Assembly: GCA_013811975.1 (NCBI GenBank)
Contig: JACCUF010000079.1
Coordinates: forward strand, 1 to 28,236
Length of the DNA: 28,236 bases
DNA from: Geodermatophilaceae bacterium
GTDB taxonomy: Bacteria; Actinomycetota; Actinomycetes; Mycobacteriales; Geodermatophilaceae
Direction: 5' to 3'
Part shown: positions 1 through 8,226 of the stretch, piece after piece
Position numbering within the stretch: the stretch's first letter is position 1
Layout: each line of letters starts with the position of its first letter
The notes under the pieces: model-generated
The model's database searches: none
Told to the model about the DNA's origin: nothing
The model's input: only the letters and a program-made list of their open reading frames with translations
Program-made: the position numbers and the translations under genes

Positions 1-37
1 CGCAGAGCCGGAAAGCCACTGGTTTCCCGGCTCTGCG
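1..37. repeat. Inverted repeat with hairpin potential at the left edge
   Basis: The first 11 bases (CGCAGAGCCGG) are exactly complementary to 27-37. Three more A-T pairs can form inside, across a one-base bulge, around the loop GCCACTGG. It looks like a terminator hairpin but has no T-tract. It falls where the JmjC reading frame still appears to be coding, so its role is uncertain. Confidence 0.4.
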
Positions 38-1229
38 CCGCTGTGTGAAACTCGATCCGGAAACCTTCGCCGCCGACTACTGGTCGCGGCAAGTCCTGCT
101 GTCGCCGGCGTGCACCCTGCCTCGGGACTTCTCCGATCTGCTCGACCTAGATGCGGTCGACGAACTGCTGTCCCGGCGCGGCGTCCGTACGCCGTTCCTG
201 CGGGTGGCCAAGGGCGGTGCCATCCGCCCTGTGGCGAGCTATACCCGAGGCGGCGGGTCCGGCGCCGACATCGGCGACCAGTTGGCCGATGACAAGATTC
301 TCGATCTCTTCGCGGATGGGAACACTCTCGTCCTGCAGGGCCTGCACCGGCTGTGGCCTCCGCTGATCGAATTCGCCACAGCGCTGCGCGCCGAGATCGC
401 TCACCCGGTGCAGGTCAATGCCTACCTGACTCCGCGGAGCTCGCAGGGTTTTGCGCACCACTACGACGTACACGACGTCTTCGTTCTTCAGGTAGCCGGT
501 GCCAAGCGCTGGCAGATCCACCCGCCGGTTCTGGCAGATCCGTTACGGACCCAGCCCTGGACCGATCGTAAGGCTGCCGTGGAGCAGGCCAGCCGACAGC
601 CTCCGCTGATCGACACGGTGCTCGAACAGGGCGACGCGCTGTACCTCCCGCGCGGCTACGTCCACGGCGCGCAGGCGCTGGACGGTGTCAGCGCCCATTT
701 GACGGTCGGCGTGCACTCGGTGACCCGCTTCGCCATCGTCGATGCCCTTCTCGCGGAAGCGGCGACAGACGCTGACCTCCGCGTCAGCCTCCCCCTCGGA
801 ATCGACCTGGCTCATCCCAATGGCGCCTTGGCGGACGAGGTCCGCGCCACCATCGCCGCTCTGCGCAGCTGGCTCGAGCACGCCGAAACCAGTGCGCCCG
901 CAGATCGGTTGCGCCGAGAAGTCTGGGCGCAGACCCGCGCGGCACCGATACCCCCGATCCGAACCGCCATCGCGCTGTCCGCGTTGAATGATCAGAGCGT
1001 GATCGCCCTTCGCCCCTACCTCGACATGCACTGGCGGAGTTCCCCCGATGGGGTGAGAGTCGAGACCGCAACCCACATCCTCGACCTCGACGTGAGCGCC
1101 GCCTCAACTCTTGCCGCGCTCCAAGCCGGTCGAAGCGTCCGGCTGGACGCGATCACCGACCTCGACCCCGAGGCCACCATCGATCTCGCCCGGCAGCTGG
1201 TCCGCAGCGGCGTTGTGGTTCTCGTCTGA
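3..1229 (+). CDS. JmjC/cupin-fold 2-oxoglutarate oxygenase (ribosomal oxygenase-like), probably 5'-truncated
   Basis: The product resembles bacterial JmjC oxygenases of the RoxA/NO66 group, Fe(II)/2-oxoglutarate enzymes of which characterised members hydroxylate ribosomal proteins. Numbering from the first visible GTG at 45, the likely iron ligands are H139 and D141 in an HYD motif followed by VFVLQ and KRW, and H207 in YLPRGYVHGA. The frame is open to the left edge. The residues just before the GTG (PALRRCV) resemble the N-terminus I recall for actinobacterial relatives, and no ribosome binding site precedes 45, so I infer the true start lies upstream of the window. The C-terminal part after about residue 230 looks like the winged-helix/dimerisation region of this family. 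The stop overlaps the next start by one base, so the two genes are probably translationally coupled. The substrate is not determinable here. Confidence 0.8.
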   Translation, partial: QSRKATGFPALRRCVKLDPETFAADYWSRQVLLSPACTLPRDFSDLLDLDAVDELLSRRGVRTPFLRVAKGGAIRPVASYTRGGGSGADIGDQLADDKILDLFADGNTLVLQGLHRLWPPLIEFATALRAEIAHPVQVNAYLTPRSSQGFAHHYDVHDVFVLQVAGAKRWQIHPPVLADPLRTQPWTDRKAAVEQASRQPPLIDTVLEQGDALYLPRGYVHGAQALDGVSAHLTVGVHSVTRFAIVDALLAEAATDADLRVSLPLGIDLAHPNGALADEVRATIAALRSWLEHAETSAPADRLRREVWAQTRAAPIPPIRTAIALSALNDQSVIALRPYLDMHWRSSPDGVRVETATHILDLDVSAASTLAALQAGRSVRLDAITDLDPEATIDLARQLVRSGVVVLV

Positions 1230-2194
1230 TGGGAGCGAGCGACCCCGCCCCCACATCCAGCACGGGGCCTCGCCGACCGGTGCCGAAGGTTGACCCTCGA
1301 CGCTGTGCCCCATCCGCTCGTCGCCGACGGGATGCGCTGATGGCTACCGCAGCACCCGCGACCCGCTGGCTGTTGGTGGAACAGCCGGGTCCTTGGGGTC
1401 GGCATGCTCTGCGGGAATCCCTGTTGGCGCCCGAGGTGGCAGCCGGGTTGAAGGAGCTGACCAGCGAACGGGGAGTCCGGATCCAGGTCATCCGCAGGCC
1501 GCCGGATCGTGCCGACCCCGTACGGCCCCGGCGTTGGGCCTATGTCGATTCCGACGCTTCGACCCCGACTAGCTGGTGGGGCGAGTACACCCAGGATGTC
1601 GAGCTTCTCGACCTGTCACTGGACGAGTCGCAGGGCAAACCCAGCACCGAGCCGGTCTTCTTGGTCTGCACCCATGCTCGGCACGACGCGTGTTGCGCTC
1701 TGTTCGGTCGGCCCGCATATTCCGCGCTCGCCCACGCGTACCCGGACAACACATGGGAGACTTCGCATGTCGGCGGGGACAGGTTCGCCGCCAGCCTTGT
1801 GATCCTGCCGGACGGTCGGTATTACGGTGGCCTCGACGGCGACTCCGCGCTACGAGTCATCATCGCGCACGCGGCCGGTCTGATAGAGCCGAAGTACTAC
1901 CGCGGTGCAAGCGTGCAGGCAGCGCCGACCCAGGCCGCGGAGCACTACCTGCGTGCACACCTCGGCGAGCGTCGGATCAGCGCCGTGATCCCGCTTGATC
2001 TGCAACAGGTGGATCTGGCCCGTTGGGTTGCGCGCCTGGCCCACCTCGACGGCACCGAGTTCGCGGTGGAGGTCAGCACGACGCACACCACGGCTCTGAA
2101 CCGACTGACCTGCTCGGCCAGCCATCCGGCGGCAGCCAGGTTGTTCGAATTGATCGGGCTTGAAGAAGTGAACCGCGTTCTGAATCAGGACTGA
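1229..2194 (+). CDS. Sucrase/ferredoxin-like family protein (thioredoxin-like [2Fe-2S] fold)
   Basis: Belongs to the sucrase/ferredoxin-like family (PF06999 type), proteins with a thioredoxin-like ferredoxin fold. Family hallmarks seen are LLVEQPGPWG near residue 55, the cysteine cluster VCTHARHDACC near residue 148, and TSHVGGDRFAA followed by LPDGRYYGG about 35 residues later. The cysteines are the expected iron-sulfur ligands. I keep the ATG at 1229, which shares one base with the upstream TGA, because residues around 25-37 (RRCAPSARRR) match the conserved region ahead of the WLLVE motif. The ATG at 1340 would delete it. The overlap with the JmjC gene indicates one transcript and suggests, by inference only, an electron-transfer or redox partner for the iron oxygenase. 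The exact function is unknown in the family. Confidence 0.82.
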   Translation: MGASDPAPTSSTGPRRPVPKVDPRRCAPSARRRRDALMATAAPATRWLLVEQPGPWGRHALRESLLAPEVAAGLKELTSERGVRIQVIRRPPDRADPVRPRRWAYVDSDASTPTSWWGEYTQDVELLDLSLDESQGKPSTEPVFLVCTHARHDACCALFGRPAYSALAHAYPDNTWETSHVGGDRFAASLVILPDGRYYGGLDGDSALRVIIAHAAGLIEPKYYRGASVQAAPTQAAEHYLRAHLGERRISAVIPLDLQQVDLARWVARLAHLDGTEFAVEVSTTHTTALNRLTCSASHPAAARLFELIGLEEVNRVLNQD

Positions 2195-2213
2195 GCTGCA
2201 CCCGGGACACCGT

Positions 2214-3446
2214 TCAACTTCGGCCGATGCGTACCGGGACGTCGAGTTCGACATTGGTCAACGAACCGTGGTAGCCGACAAGTGAGTGCGCGCCGGGCTC
2301 GCGACGACTCGCGGTGAAGGCGACACCGCCTCGCGCCCAGGACAGCACATCGCCGATCCGCGCCGCGTGCGCTCTGGTCACCGTGGACCCGAAGAGGCCT
2401 TCGTCGATCGCCTGCTCTCGAGTGAGCACCCAGGCCCGGTCGCCAAGAACCATGGTCCAGGTCGCCGCCACGTCTGCTGTGGCGCCCGGTTGGGTGTAGA
2501 CGTAACGCGCTCGCGGTTCACCGGCGACCAGACGCACCCCGCTCGCCAACGCAACCGCGCCATCGGAACCGGGCTCGTCCTCGGCCGCATCCAGGTCGAT
2601 CTTGTCGCAGTCCTCGACATCGAGCATGCCGTGATCCGCGGTGACGACAAGAGCGGTGTCCGGCCCGATCCCGGACAGGATCGACGCGACTATCGAATCC
2701 ACTTGACCGAGCTCGAACTTCCAGGCGTCACTGGTGCAGCCGCGAATGTGCCCGGTCATGTCGAGGCCACCGTGATACGCGTAGAGCAGCGAAGGCTCGC
2801 CATCTTCGGCGCAACGAACGGCTCGGGCCACCAGATCGCCTGGGCTGACCGCGTCCAGATATCTGGCCCCGCGGTAGGTCGCCTCGGTCAGACCCGACCC
2901 GATGAACCGCGCGGGCCCCGCAGCCTGGACACACACGCCGGCCTTGCGTGCGCGCTCGAATACCGTGGGCGCCGGCTGCCATTCATCCGGGGGTGGGTCG
3001 GTACGCCAGTCGATGTGAGTGAGCAGCCGATCAGTGCCGGGAATGGCGACGGTGAAGCCGACAATGCCGTGCTCGCCCGGTGGCACGCCGGTGCTGAGGG
3101 ACGCCAAACTGACGGGAGTCGTCGACGGGCTCGCGGCCTGGAGTGCCCCGACCGGGCTGGCCAGGGACGTCAAAACCGGGGCGGCGTCGGGGTTCTCAGC
3201 GAGATTGTGCTCCCCCAGCCCGTCTATGAGTAGCAGGACGATATGGCGCACATCGGTCAGCGCCGGGGTCAAACCCAGGACGTCATCGAATCCGGCAACC
3301 CCGAGCCCGGCCATGATGGAGGGCAACAGTTCGGCGAGGCTGCCTTTGCCGTACGCCGGAACTGACAATCCCTCGGGCCTGGCGGTTTTCGGTCCGGTCC
3401 GCACTGAGGGTCCCGGTTGGGCAGCCAGATGCTCCAGTCCGGTCAT
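2214..3446 (-). CDS. Alkaline-phosphatase-superfamily phosphodiesterase / nucleotide pyrophosphatase
   Basis: A type I phosphodiesterase/nucleotide pyrophosphatase-like enzyme of the alkaline phosphatase superfamily. Visible metal-site and nucleophile motifs are LLIDGLG near residue 75, the nucleophile region SPSTTPVS near residue 105, GGLDMTGH in the middle and TADHGMLDVE toward the C-terminus. These are the usual positions of the Asp/His/Thr residues that bind two zinc ions. I choose the ATG at 3446 because it forms an ATGA overlap with the methyltransferase stop. A start at 3455 would add only three residues. No signal peptide is seen, so a cytoplasmic location is likely. The substrate cannot be read from the sequence. 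It is the last gene of the leftward run that includes dnaE2 and the methyltransferase. Confidence 0.85.
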   Translation of the reverse strand: MTGLEHLAAQPGPSVRTGPKTARPEGLSVPAYGKGSLAELLPSIMAGLGVAGFDDVLGLTPALTDVRHIVLLLIDGLGEHNLAENPDAAPVLTSLASPVGALQAASPSTTPVSLASLSTGVPPGEHGIVGFTVAIPGTDRLLTHIDWRTDPPPDEWQPAPTVFERARKAGVCVQAAGPARFIGSGLTEATYRGARYLDAVSPGDLVARAVRCAEDGEPSLLYAYHGGLDMTGHIRGCTSDAWKFELGQVDSIVASILSGIGPDTALVVTADHGMLDVEDCDKIDLDAAEDEPGSDGAVALASGVRLVAGEPRARYVYTQPGATADVAATWTMVLGDRAWVLTREQAIDEGLFGSTVTRAHAARIGDVLSWARGGVAFTASRREPGAHSLVGYHGSLTNVELDVPVRIGRS

Positions 3447-4165
3447 CGGCGGCACAGCAGGTGCAGGTCGGTCGCTAGATCACGGTAGGGCGAGCGCTCG
3501 GCGAGAACGATCTCGAGTTCTCGTACGGCAGAACTCTGTTCGGCACCTACCTCAGGCGCCGGCAACAGATCGGCGACCACCCGTACCCCGTGCCACAGCT
3601 CGACCGACAACCCTGCCTGCGCGACCAGGCTGTGCAGTTCGTCGATGTCGAAGCGTCGGTGCCGCGTCCCGTCCGACTGCCCATGGAGCAAGGCGAGCGC
3701 CCCCTCGGGGCGGCCGCCGATGGCTCGGGACAGGACCGCGGCCGCCTGGTTGGCCGCGAGCAGGCTGACCCACCCGCCCGTCCGTACACAAGCGGCCAAC
3801 TCAGCGGCGGCCGATGACGGCTCGTCGACGTATTCCAGGACGTGGTGACAGAGCACCAGGTCGGCGCTACCGGCCGACACGACTTCGGCCAGCCGGTCAC
3901 CGTCGCCCTGGATCCCGTTCACCGATCCGGCGACCTCGGCTGCCTGAGCCCGGCGGGCCAGCAGCGCCAGGGCATCTGGACTCGGGTCGACGACGGTGAC
4001 GGTGTGCCCACGCTGGGCAAGGGGTACAGCGAACCCCCCGGTGCCGCCGCCCACATCCAGGACGCGCAGTGGCCCGGCACGCAGAATCGGTTCCAACGCT
4101 GCCCACACTGCCGCCGCCCGCGTCGACCCGGGATCTGGCGGACTTGTTGCTGAAGAGGACATCAT
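3443..4165 (-). CDS. Class I SAM-dependent methyltransferase
   Basis: A Rossmann-fold methyltransferase of 240 residues. Motif I (VLDVGGGTG) is at residues 35-43, the acidic residue ending strand 2 is D60 in TVVDPS, and the LVLCHHVLEYV segment is the usual motif before the catalytic face. It starts 53 bp downstream of dnaE2, in the same direction. A TAGTCT hexamer (4175-4180, minus strand) ends 9 nt before the ATG, so it may also have its own promoter with almost no leader. Either ATG (4165 or 4162) is possible. The stop overlaps the next start as ATGA, so translation of the phosphodiesterase is probably coupled to it. The methyl acceptor is unknown. Confidence 0.83.
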   Translation of the reverse strand: MMSSSATSPPDPGSTRAAAVWAALEPILRAGPLRVLDVGGGTGGFAVPLAQRGHTVTVVDPSPDALALLARRAQAAEVAGSVNGIQGDGDRLAEVVSAGSADLVLCHHVLEYVDEPSSAAAELAACVRTGGWVSLLAANQAAAVLSRAIGGRPEGALALLHGQSDGTRHRRFDIDELHSLVAQAGLSVELWHGVRVVADLLPAPEVGAEQSSAVRELEIVLAERSPYRDLATDLHLLCRR

Positions 4166-4218
4166 GGCTCGCCGAGACTATCCGGGCCCGCTGGCCGCTC
4201 GACTGAATCGGGTGCAGC

Positions 4219-7200
4219 TCAGTGGCCGCTGCTGCCCGGGCTGGCGTGCCAGAGCTTGCGGGGTGCGGACTTGGTGTCCTCACCCGGTGGTTTCAGATCG
4301 GAGTATGGCGACATCCGGAAACCGGTGGGGTGCACCAGCACGGGCCGGGCCATCACCGGTCGTGACGAGCGAGCCTGCGCTGCACCCTGGATGGCTTGCT
4401 CGGTGAAGTCCGGCGTCTGGACCATCAGGTCGGCAACCGCATCGATGCCGTCGGAATTCCACGCCTCATACAGCGTCGGCAGCTCCCATGCACCGGTCGC
4501 CCGCAACGAGATCCCCCGCGGTCCGGTCCGGCGTATCTCCCCGCGGATGACCAGCAGCCAGGAGTGGAAGACCGTTGCGGCATATGGTCCCTGGGCGTCC
4601 TCGAAGAAGGTCGCATCCGCGCAACCCGTACCGTCGTCCAGGGTCACGAAGACCACCCGCCGCCCCGAGCGCACCGGCGGGGTCTGGGTGGCCACCTTCA
4701 CCCCGGCCACCAGAACCTCGGACTTGCTCCGGGTGCCCAGCAGGTCCTTGGACCGGATGATGCCGAGTGCGGTGAACAGCGGGGTGTAGAAGTCCACGAC
4801 ATGCTGGCTGGCATCCAGGCCGAGTACTTCCAATTCCGCGCTGACCCTTTCGGCGGCGGTCATCTCCGGCAGTCCACCGGCCGACCCAGCCAGCTCCCGG
4901 TCGTCCGGCGTCGGGAAGTCGAAGACCAGTTGGGTCCCTCCTGCAGCCGCCGAACGCCGCCGGCCGCGTGGGGTGAGTGTCCCGGTGGCCCTCTTGGCAC
5001 CGCGCACCCATTCGTCGAGTTCCTTGCACTGCAGCAGCAGGTCCCGCCGGTTCACCGTTCCCCGCCGGCGTACCGGACTGGCCCGCCCGATCCGGTAGAG
5101 CGAGTCGAATCCACCCGCCACGATCAGCCGCTCCACGATCGGGCGGGAGGCACCGGCCCGGTAGAAGAAGTCCGACAGGCCGGCGTACGGCCGACCAGCC
5201 ACGATGCCGGCCACCTCCGTCTCGTTGATGCCCTTGACGTCGGCCAGGGACAGCCGGATGCCGTACCGGGTGGGGTCGGGCATCCCCGCCGGCAACCACT
5301 CCGGCGGCGCCCAGGTTGTTGTTGCCGTCCGCAGTTCGTCAGGCATTGCTTCGACAGGCATTCGTTCCATTCGGTAGACGCCGTCGGAGACGTTCACGTC
5401 CAAGCCCAGGACCGGGATGCCGAAGTTGCGGGCGTCATCGAGGATCAGCCGCTTGGGATACATCCCGGGATCGTGGGTCAGCACCCCGGCGACGAAGGCC
5501 GCGGTGTGGTGCGCCTTGAGCCAGGCGGACTGGTAGGTCGGCAGCGCGAAAGCAGCGGCATGTGCCTTGCAGAACCCGAACGAGCCAAAGGCCGCCAGCA
5601 CCTCCCAGATCCGTTCGGCATCCGGCAGCGAGTACCCGTTCTTGAGCGCGATCGGCATGAACCATGCCTGCACCTCGGGATGACCGTCCTTGTGCCCCAA
5701 GGCCCGACGCACCTCGTCGGCTTCGGCCAGGGTGACCCCGGTGACCGTGTGCACGATCTCGAGCACTTGCTCGTGGAAGACGACGACGCCTCCGGTCTGC
5801 TCCAGGGAGTACCGCAGGCTCTCGTGGAGGTACGCCGGCTCCGCCCAGCCCTGCCGGGCCATCAGGAACGGGGTGACCATGTCGCTCTTGACCGGGCCGG
5901 GCCGGAACAGCGAGATGTCGATGATGATGTCCTCGAAGCTGCTGGGAGCGAATTTGCCGACCAACTCACGCTGCCCAGGCGACTCGATCTGGAACATCCC
6001 GAGAGTGCGGGTGGACTGGATGAGCTGGTAGGTCGTCGGGTCATCGCGCGGGATGGCGTCGATGTCCACCTGCACCCCGTCGGTCCGGGCGACCTCATCG
6101 ATCGCGTGCGCGATCGCCGACTGCATCCGGATGCCGAGCAGGTCGAGCTTGAGCAGGCCGAGTTCCTCGACGTCGTCCTTGTCGAACTGGCTCATCGGGT
6201 ACCCAAGGAAGCTGCGCTCGACCGGAGTCCGATCGAGCAGAGTGCGGTCGGACAGCAGCACCCCGCAGGGATGCAGGGCGATATGGCGGGGCAGGCCATC
6301 GAGGCTCTCCACCAGGTCGAAGAGCAACTCGAGCTTGGCTTGCGCGATCCCACTGGCCCGCAACTCCGGGAGGTCGCGCAAGGCTGCCCTGGCCTGGTTG
6401 GCCCGGATGTGCGGGAAGGCCTTGGCCAGCGTGTCGATCTCACCCAGCGGCATCCCGAGTGCCGCACCGACGTCGCGGATCGCGTGGCGTACCCGATAGG
6501 TGTCCATCATCGACACGCAGCTGACCCGGTCGTCGCCGTACCGCTCGATCACCGCGTCATAGACCTCCATCCGACGCGCGGACTCCACGTCGATGTCGAT
6601 GTCGGGCAACGCCTTTCGTAGCGGTGACAGGAACCGCTCCATCAGCAGTCGGTAGCGGATCGGATCCACGTCGGAGATCCCCAACAGGTAGGTGACCAGG
6701 CTGCCAGCCCCTGAGCCGCGGGCGGCCGCGCGTACCCCCATCGAGCGGATCAGGTCGGCGACATCGGCGACGGTCAGGAAGTACGACGGATAGCCCATCT
6801 TTCCGATGACAGCCAGCTCGTCGTTCAAACGTCGGCGTACGGCGTCGGTGTCGGCCATTCCACGTTGACCGAATCCTGCCTCACAGCGCTGGGAGAGCAC
6901 TTCTGCTTCGCACAGTCCCGCTTCGCTCGGAGCGCGCACGACATCGAGTTCCGGAAAGTGCACCGTGCCCAGGCCCAGATCCCGCCGCGGGTCGACCGCA
7001 CACTGCTCGGCCAACCGGGAGGTCGCGGTGAGCAACCGAGCGCCGATCTCGTCGTCGGCGAGGTCCGCGGCGATCTCAGCCATCTCCTTGCCGGACTTGA
7101 GATAACCCTCGGCGCTGCGCCGGTCGAGGTGGCGCAGGTCGAGCGGAACCAGCCGCCGGCTCGCGTCAAGGACGTCCGCGGTCGGGGCGTCGAACGGGTC

Positions 7201-7875
7201 GACGTAGCGGACCGCATTGGTGAGCACCATCGGCGCGGCGGTGCGCAGACCGAAGCGGAGCATCGATTCCGCCTTGATTCGATCCCCCTGAGCCCGGTGG
7301 TGGACGACTTCGAGATAGACCTGCTGGGTGCCGAGGCGCTCTCGCCAGGCCTCTAGTTCGGCCTCGGCGAGGTCGGGCCGGCGAGTAGCCAGCGCCCGGC
7401 CGACCGTGGAGTCCGGGCCGAGCAGGGCGACCAGGGCGCCGTCGCGGGCATGCTCGGCCACCAGATCTCGGCTGCTGACCGGCATTCCTCGTTCCCCGGC
7501 CAGATGGGTGGCACTGGTCAGCCGGCACAATGCTCGCCATCCGGTCCCGGCCCGGGCGAGCACGGTGACCCGGGGCAATCGGGCATCCACGCTGGCCCCG
7601 CCGCGGGCCGGGGACTTGCGACCGGGCGGTCGTACGGGTGGCTGTCCGGCCACCGAACCGAGGGCCAGGTCCAGTCCGAAGATCGGCCGGATGGCGGCCT
7701 CGCGGCAAGCCACCGCGAACTTCACCGCACCGGACAGGCCGTCGCGGTCGGTCAGCGCCAGGGCGGTCATCCCGTGGTCGGCAGCACGTTCCACCAGGTC
7801 GGAGGGGTGGTTGGCGCCGTACCGCAGGGAGTAGCCGGATGCGACATGCAGATGGACGTACGGATCACCGCTCAT
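4219..7875 (-). CDS. dnaE2: Error-prone DNA polymerase III alpha subunit, DnaE2 type
   Basis: A C-family DNA polymerase of the DnaE2 group, which in actinobacteria carries out translesion synthesis and SOS mutagenesis. It has an N-terminal PHP domain (HLHVASGYS, then ALTDRDGLSG), the polymerase palm with PDIDIDVES near residue 425, the fingers segment with FHEQVLEIV and RRALGHKDGH, and a C-terminal OB-fold (VLVAGVKV, VTLDDGTGCAD). It ends in the family-typical VLVHPTGFRMSPYSDLKP and RKLWHASPGS segments. The ATG at 7875 gives 1218 residues, longer than the roughly 1100 of the mycobacterial protein but close to streptomycete forms. A TTG at 7908 would read through the upstream palindromes and is rejected. 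No LexA box is seen within the 350 bp upstream, which is unusual for dnaE2. That region holds two palindromes, a toxin-antitoxin remnant and a hairpin. Confidence 0.92.
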   Translation of the reverse strand: MSGDPYVHLHVASGYSLRYGANHPSDLVERAADHGMTALALTDRDGLSGAVKFAVACREAAIRPIFGLDLALGSVAGQPPVRPPGRKSPARGGASVDARLPRVTVLARAGTGWRALCRLTSATHLAGERGMPVSSRDLVAEHARDGALVALLGPDSTVGRALATRRPDLAEAELEAWRERLGTQQVYLEVVHHRAQGDRIKAESMLRFGLRTAAPMVLTNAVRYVDPFDAPTADVLDASRRLVPLDLRHLDRRSAEGYLKSGKEMAEIAADLADDEIGARLLTATSRLAEQCAVDPRRDLGLGTVHFPELDVVRAPSEAGLCEAEVLSQRCEAGFGQRGMADTDAVRRRLNDELAVIGKMGYPSYFLTVADVADLIRSMGVRAAARGSGAGSLVTYLLGISDVDPIRYRLLMERFLSPLRKALPDIDIDVESARRMEVYDAVIERYGDDRVSCVSMMDTYRVRHAIRDVGAALGMPLGEIDTLAKAFPHIRANQARAALRDLPELRASGIAQAKLELLFDLVESLDGLPRHIALHPCGVLLSDRTLLDRTPVERSFLGYPMSQFDKDDVEELGLLKLDLLGIRMQSAIAHAIDEVARTDGVQVDIDAIPRDDPTTYQLIQSTRTLGMFQIESPGQRELVGKFAPSSFEDIIIDISLFRPGPVKSDMVTPFLMARQGWAEPAYLHESLRYSLEQTGGVVVFHEQVLEIVHTVTGVTLAEADEVRRALGHKDGHPEVQAWFMPIALKNGYSLPDAERIWEVLAAFGSFGFCKAHAAAFALPTYQSAWLKAHHTAAFVAGVLTHDPGMYPKRLILDDARNFGIPVLGLDVNVSDGVYRMERMPVEAMPDELRTATTTWAPPEWLPAGMPDPTRYGIRLSLADVKGINETEVAGIVAGRPYAGLSDFFYRAGASRPIVERLIVAGGFDSLYRIGRASPVRRRGTVNRRDLLLQCKELDEWVRGAKRATGTLTPRGRRRSAAAGGTQLVFDFPTPDDRELAGSAGGLPEMTAAERVSAELEVLGLDASQHVVDFYTPLFTALGIIRSKDLLGTRSKSEVLVAGVKVATQTPPVRSGRRVVFVTLDDGTGCADATFFEDAQGPYAATVFHSWLLVIRGEIRRTGPRGISLRATGAWELPTLYEAWNSDGIDAVADLMVQTPDFTEQAIQGAAQARSSRPVMARPVLVHPTGFRMSPYSDLKPPGEDTKSAPRKLWHASPGSSGH

Positions 7876-7882
7876 CTCAGAA

Positions 7883-7915
7883 ACCCAGTTTGGGTGTGAT
7901 GCACCCAATTTGGGT
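7883..7915. promoter_or_regulatory. Two tandem operator-like palindromes upstream of dnaE2
   Basis: ACCCAGTTTGGGT (7883-7895) and ACCCAATTTGGGT (7903-7915) are two 13-bp palindromes; the second is perfect and the first has one mismatched pair. Their centres are exactly 20 bp apart, two helical turns, as expected for a repressor bound as two dimers on one face. They lie between the dnaE2 start and the vapB-like remnant. I infer that they were the autoregulatory operator of the lost antitoxin and may now act on dnaE2. Confidence 0.5.
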
Positions 7916-7919
7916 GTAG

Positions 7920-8153
7920 ACGCAGGCAGCAGCAGGGGTGTCGCTGTCGGAGTACGTGCTCACCGAGCTGATCCAGGTCGCCGGCCGCTCGACCAACGCC
8001 CAGATACTCCTTCGCGCAGCGCTTCGCCCGGGAAGTTTCAGTCGAGAAGAGATCGAAGCCCTCGACGTACCGTTGGTCACCACCGATGCCCGGCTCGGCC
8101 GCGCGCCCGGTCGCCGATGCGCCGTCGAGGTCTTCGGACAGCCCAGCGACTAA
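7920..8153 (+). pseudogene. vapBC toxin-antitoxin remnant: antitoxin piece fused in frame to the PIN toxin C-terminus
   Basis: The first half (GVSLSEYVLTELIQVAGR, then RPGSFSREEI) looks like the middle and C-terminus of a FitA/VapB-type ribbon-helix-helix antitoxin. The second half (LDVPLVTTDARLGRAPG, then CAVEVF) looks like the last 25 residues of a VapC PIN-domain toxin. The DNA-binding N-terminus of the antitoxin is absent: the frame is closed by TAG at 7917-7919. About 100 residues of the toxin, including most of the acidic active site, are missing. A GTG at 7938 could still give 71 residues. I read this as two deletions in a former vapBC operon, based on remembered family patterns rather than an alignment. 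An intact small protein of unknown function is the alternative. Confidence 0.6.
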
Positions 8154-8164
8154 CCGCCCGCAGT

Positions 8165-8209
8165 AACTGGTCACCTGCCGCATATCGCACCTGCGGCAGG
8201 TGACCAATT
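8165..8209. terminator. Strong hairpin between convergent genes, probable bidirectional terminator
   Basis: TGGTCACCTGCCGCA (8168-8182) pairs perfectly over 15 bp with 8192-8206 around a 9-nt loop, and two more pairs form past one mismatch. There is no T-tract on either side, which is common for actinobacterial terminators. It lies between the plus-strand toxin remnant and the end of the SAV_6107-like gene. It should reduce read-through from the LexA-box operon into dnaE2. Confidence 0.65.
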
Positions 8210-8226
8210 ACTTGGCGAGGACCTGC

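Noticed and set aside
4396..6621. 741-codon open frame on the plus strand opposite dnaE2
   Set aside because: It is the complement of a GC-rich conserved gene, with Arg/Gly/Pro-rich composition and no family motifs. The minus-strand protein has clear polymerase motifs.
7876..7908. N-terminal extension of dnaE2 from TTG 7908
   Set aside because: It would translate the palindromic operator and adds residues before the conserved PHP start.
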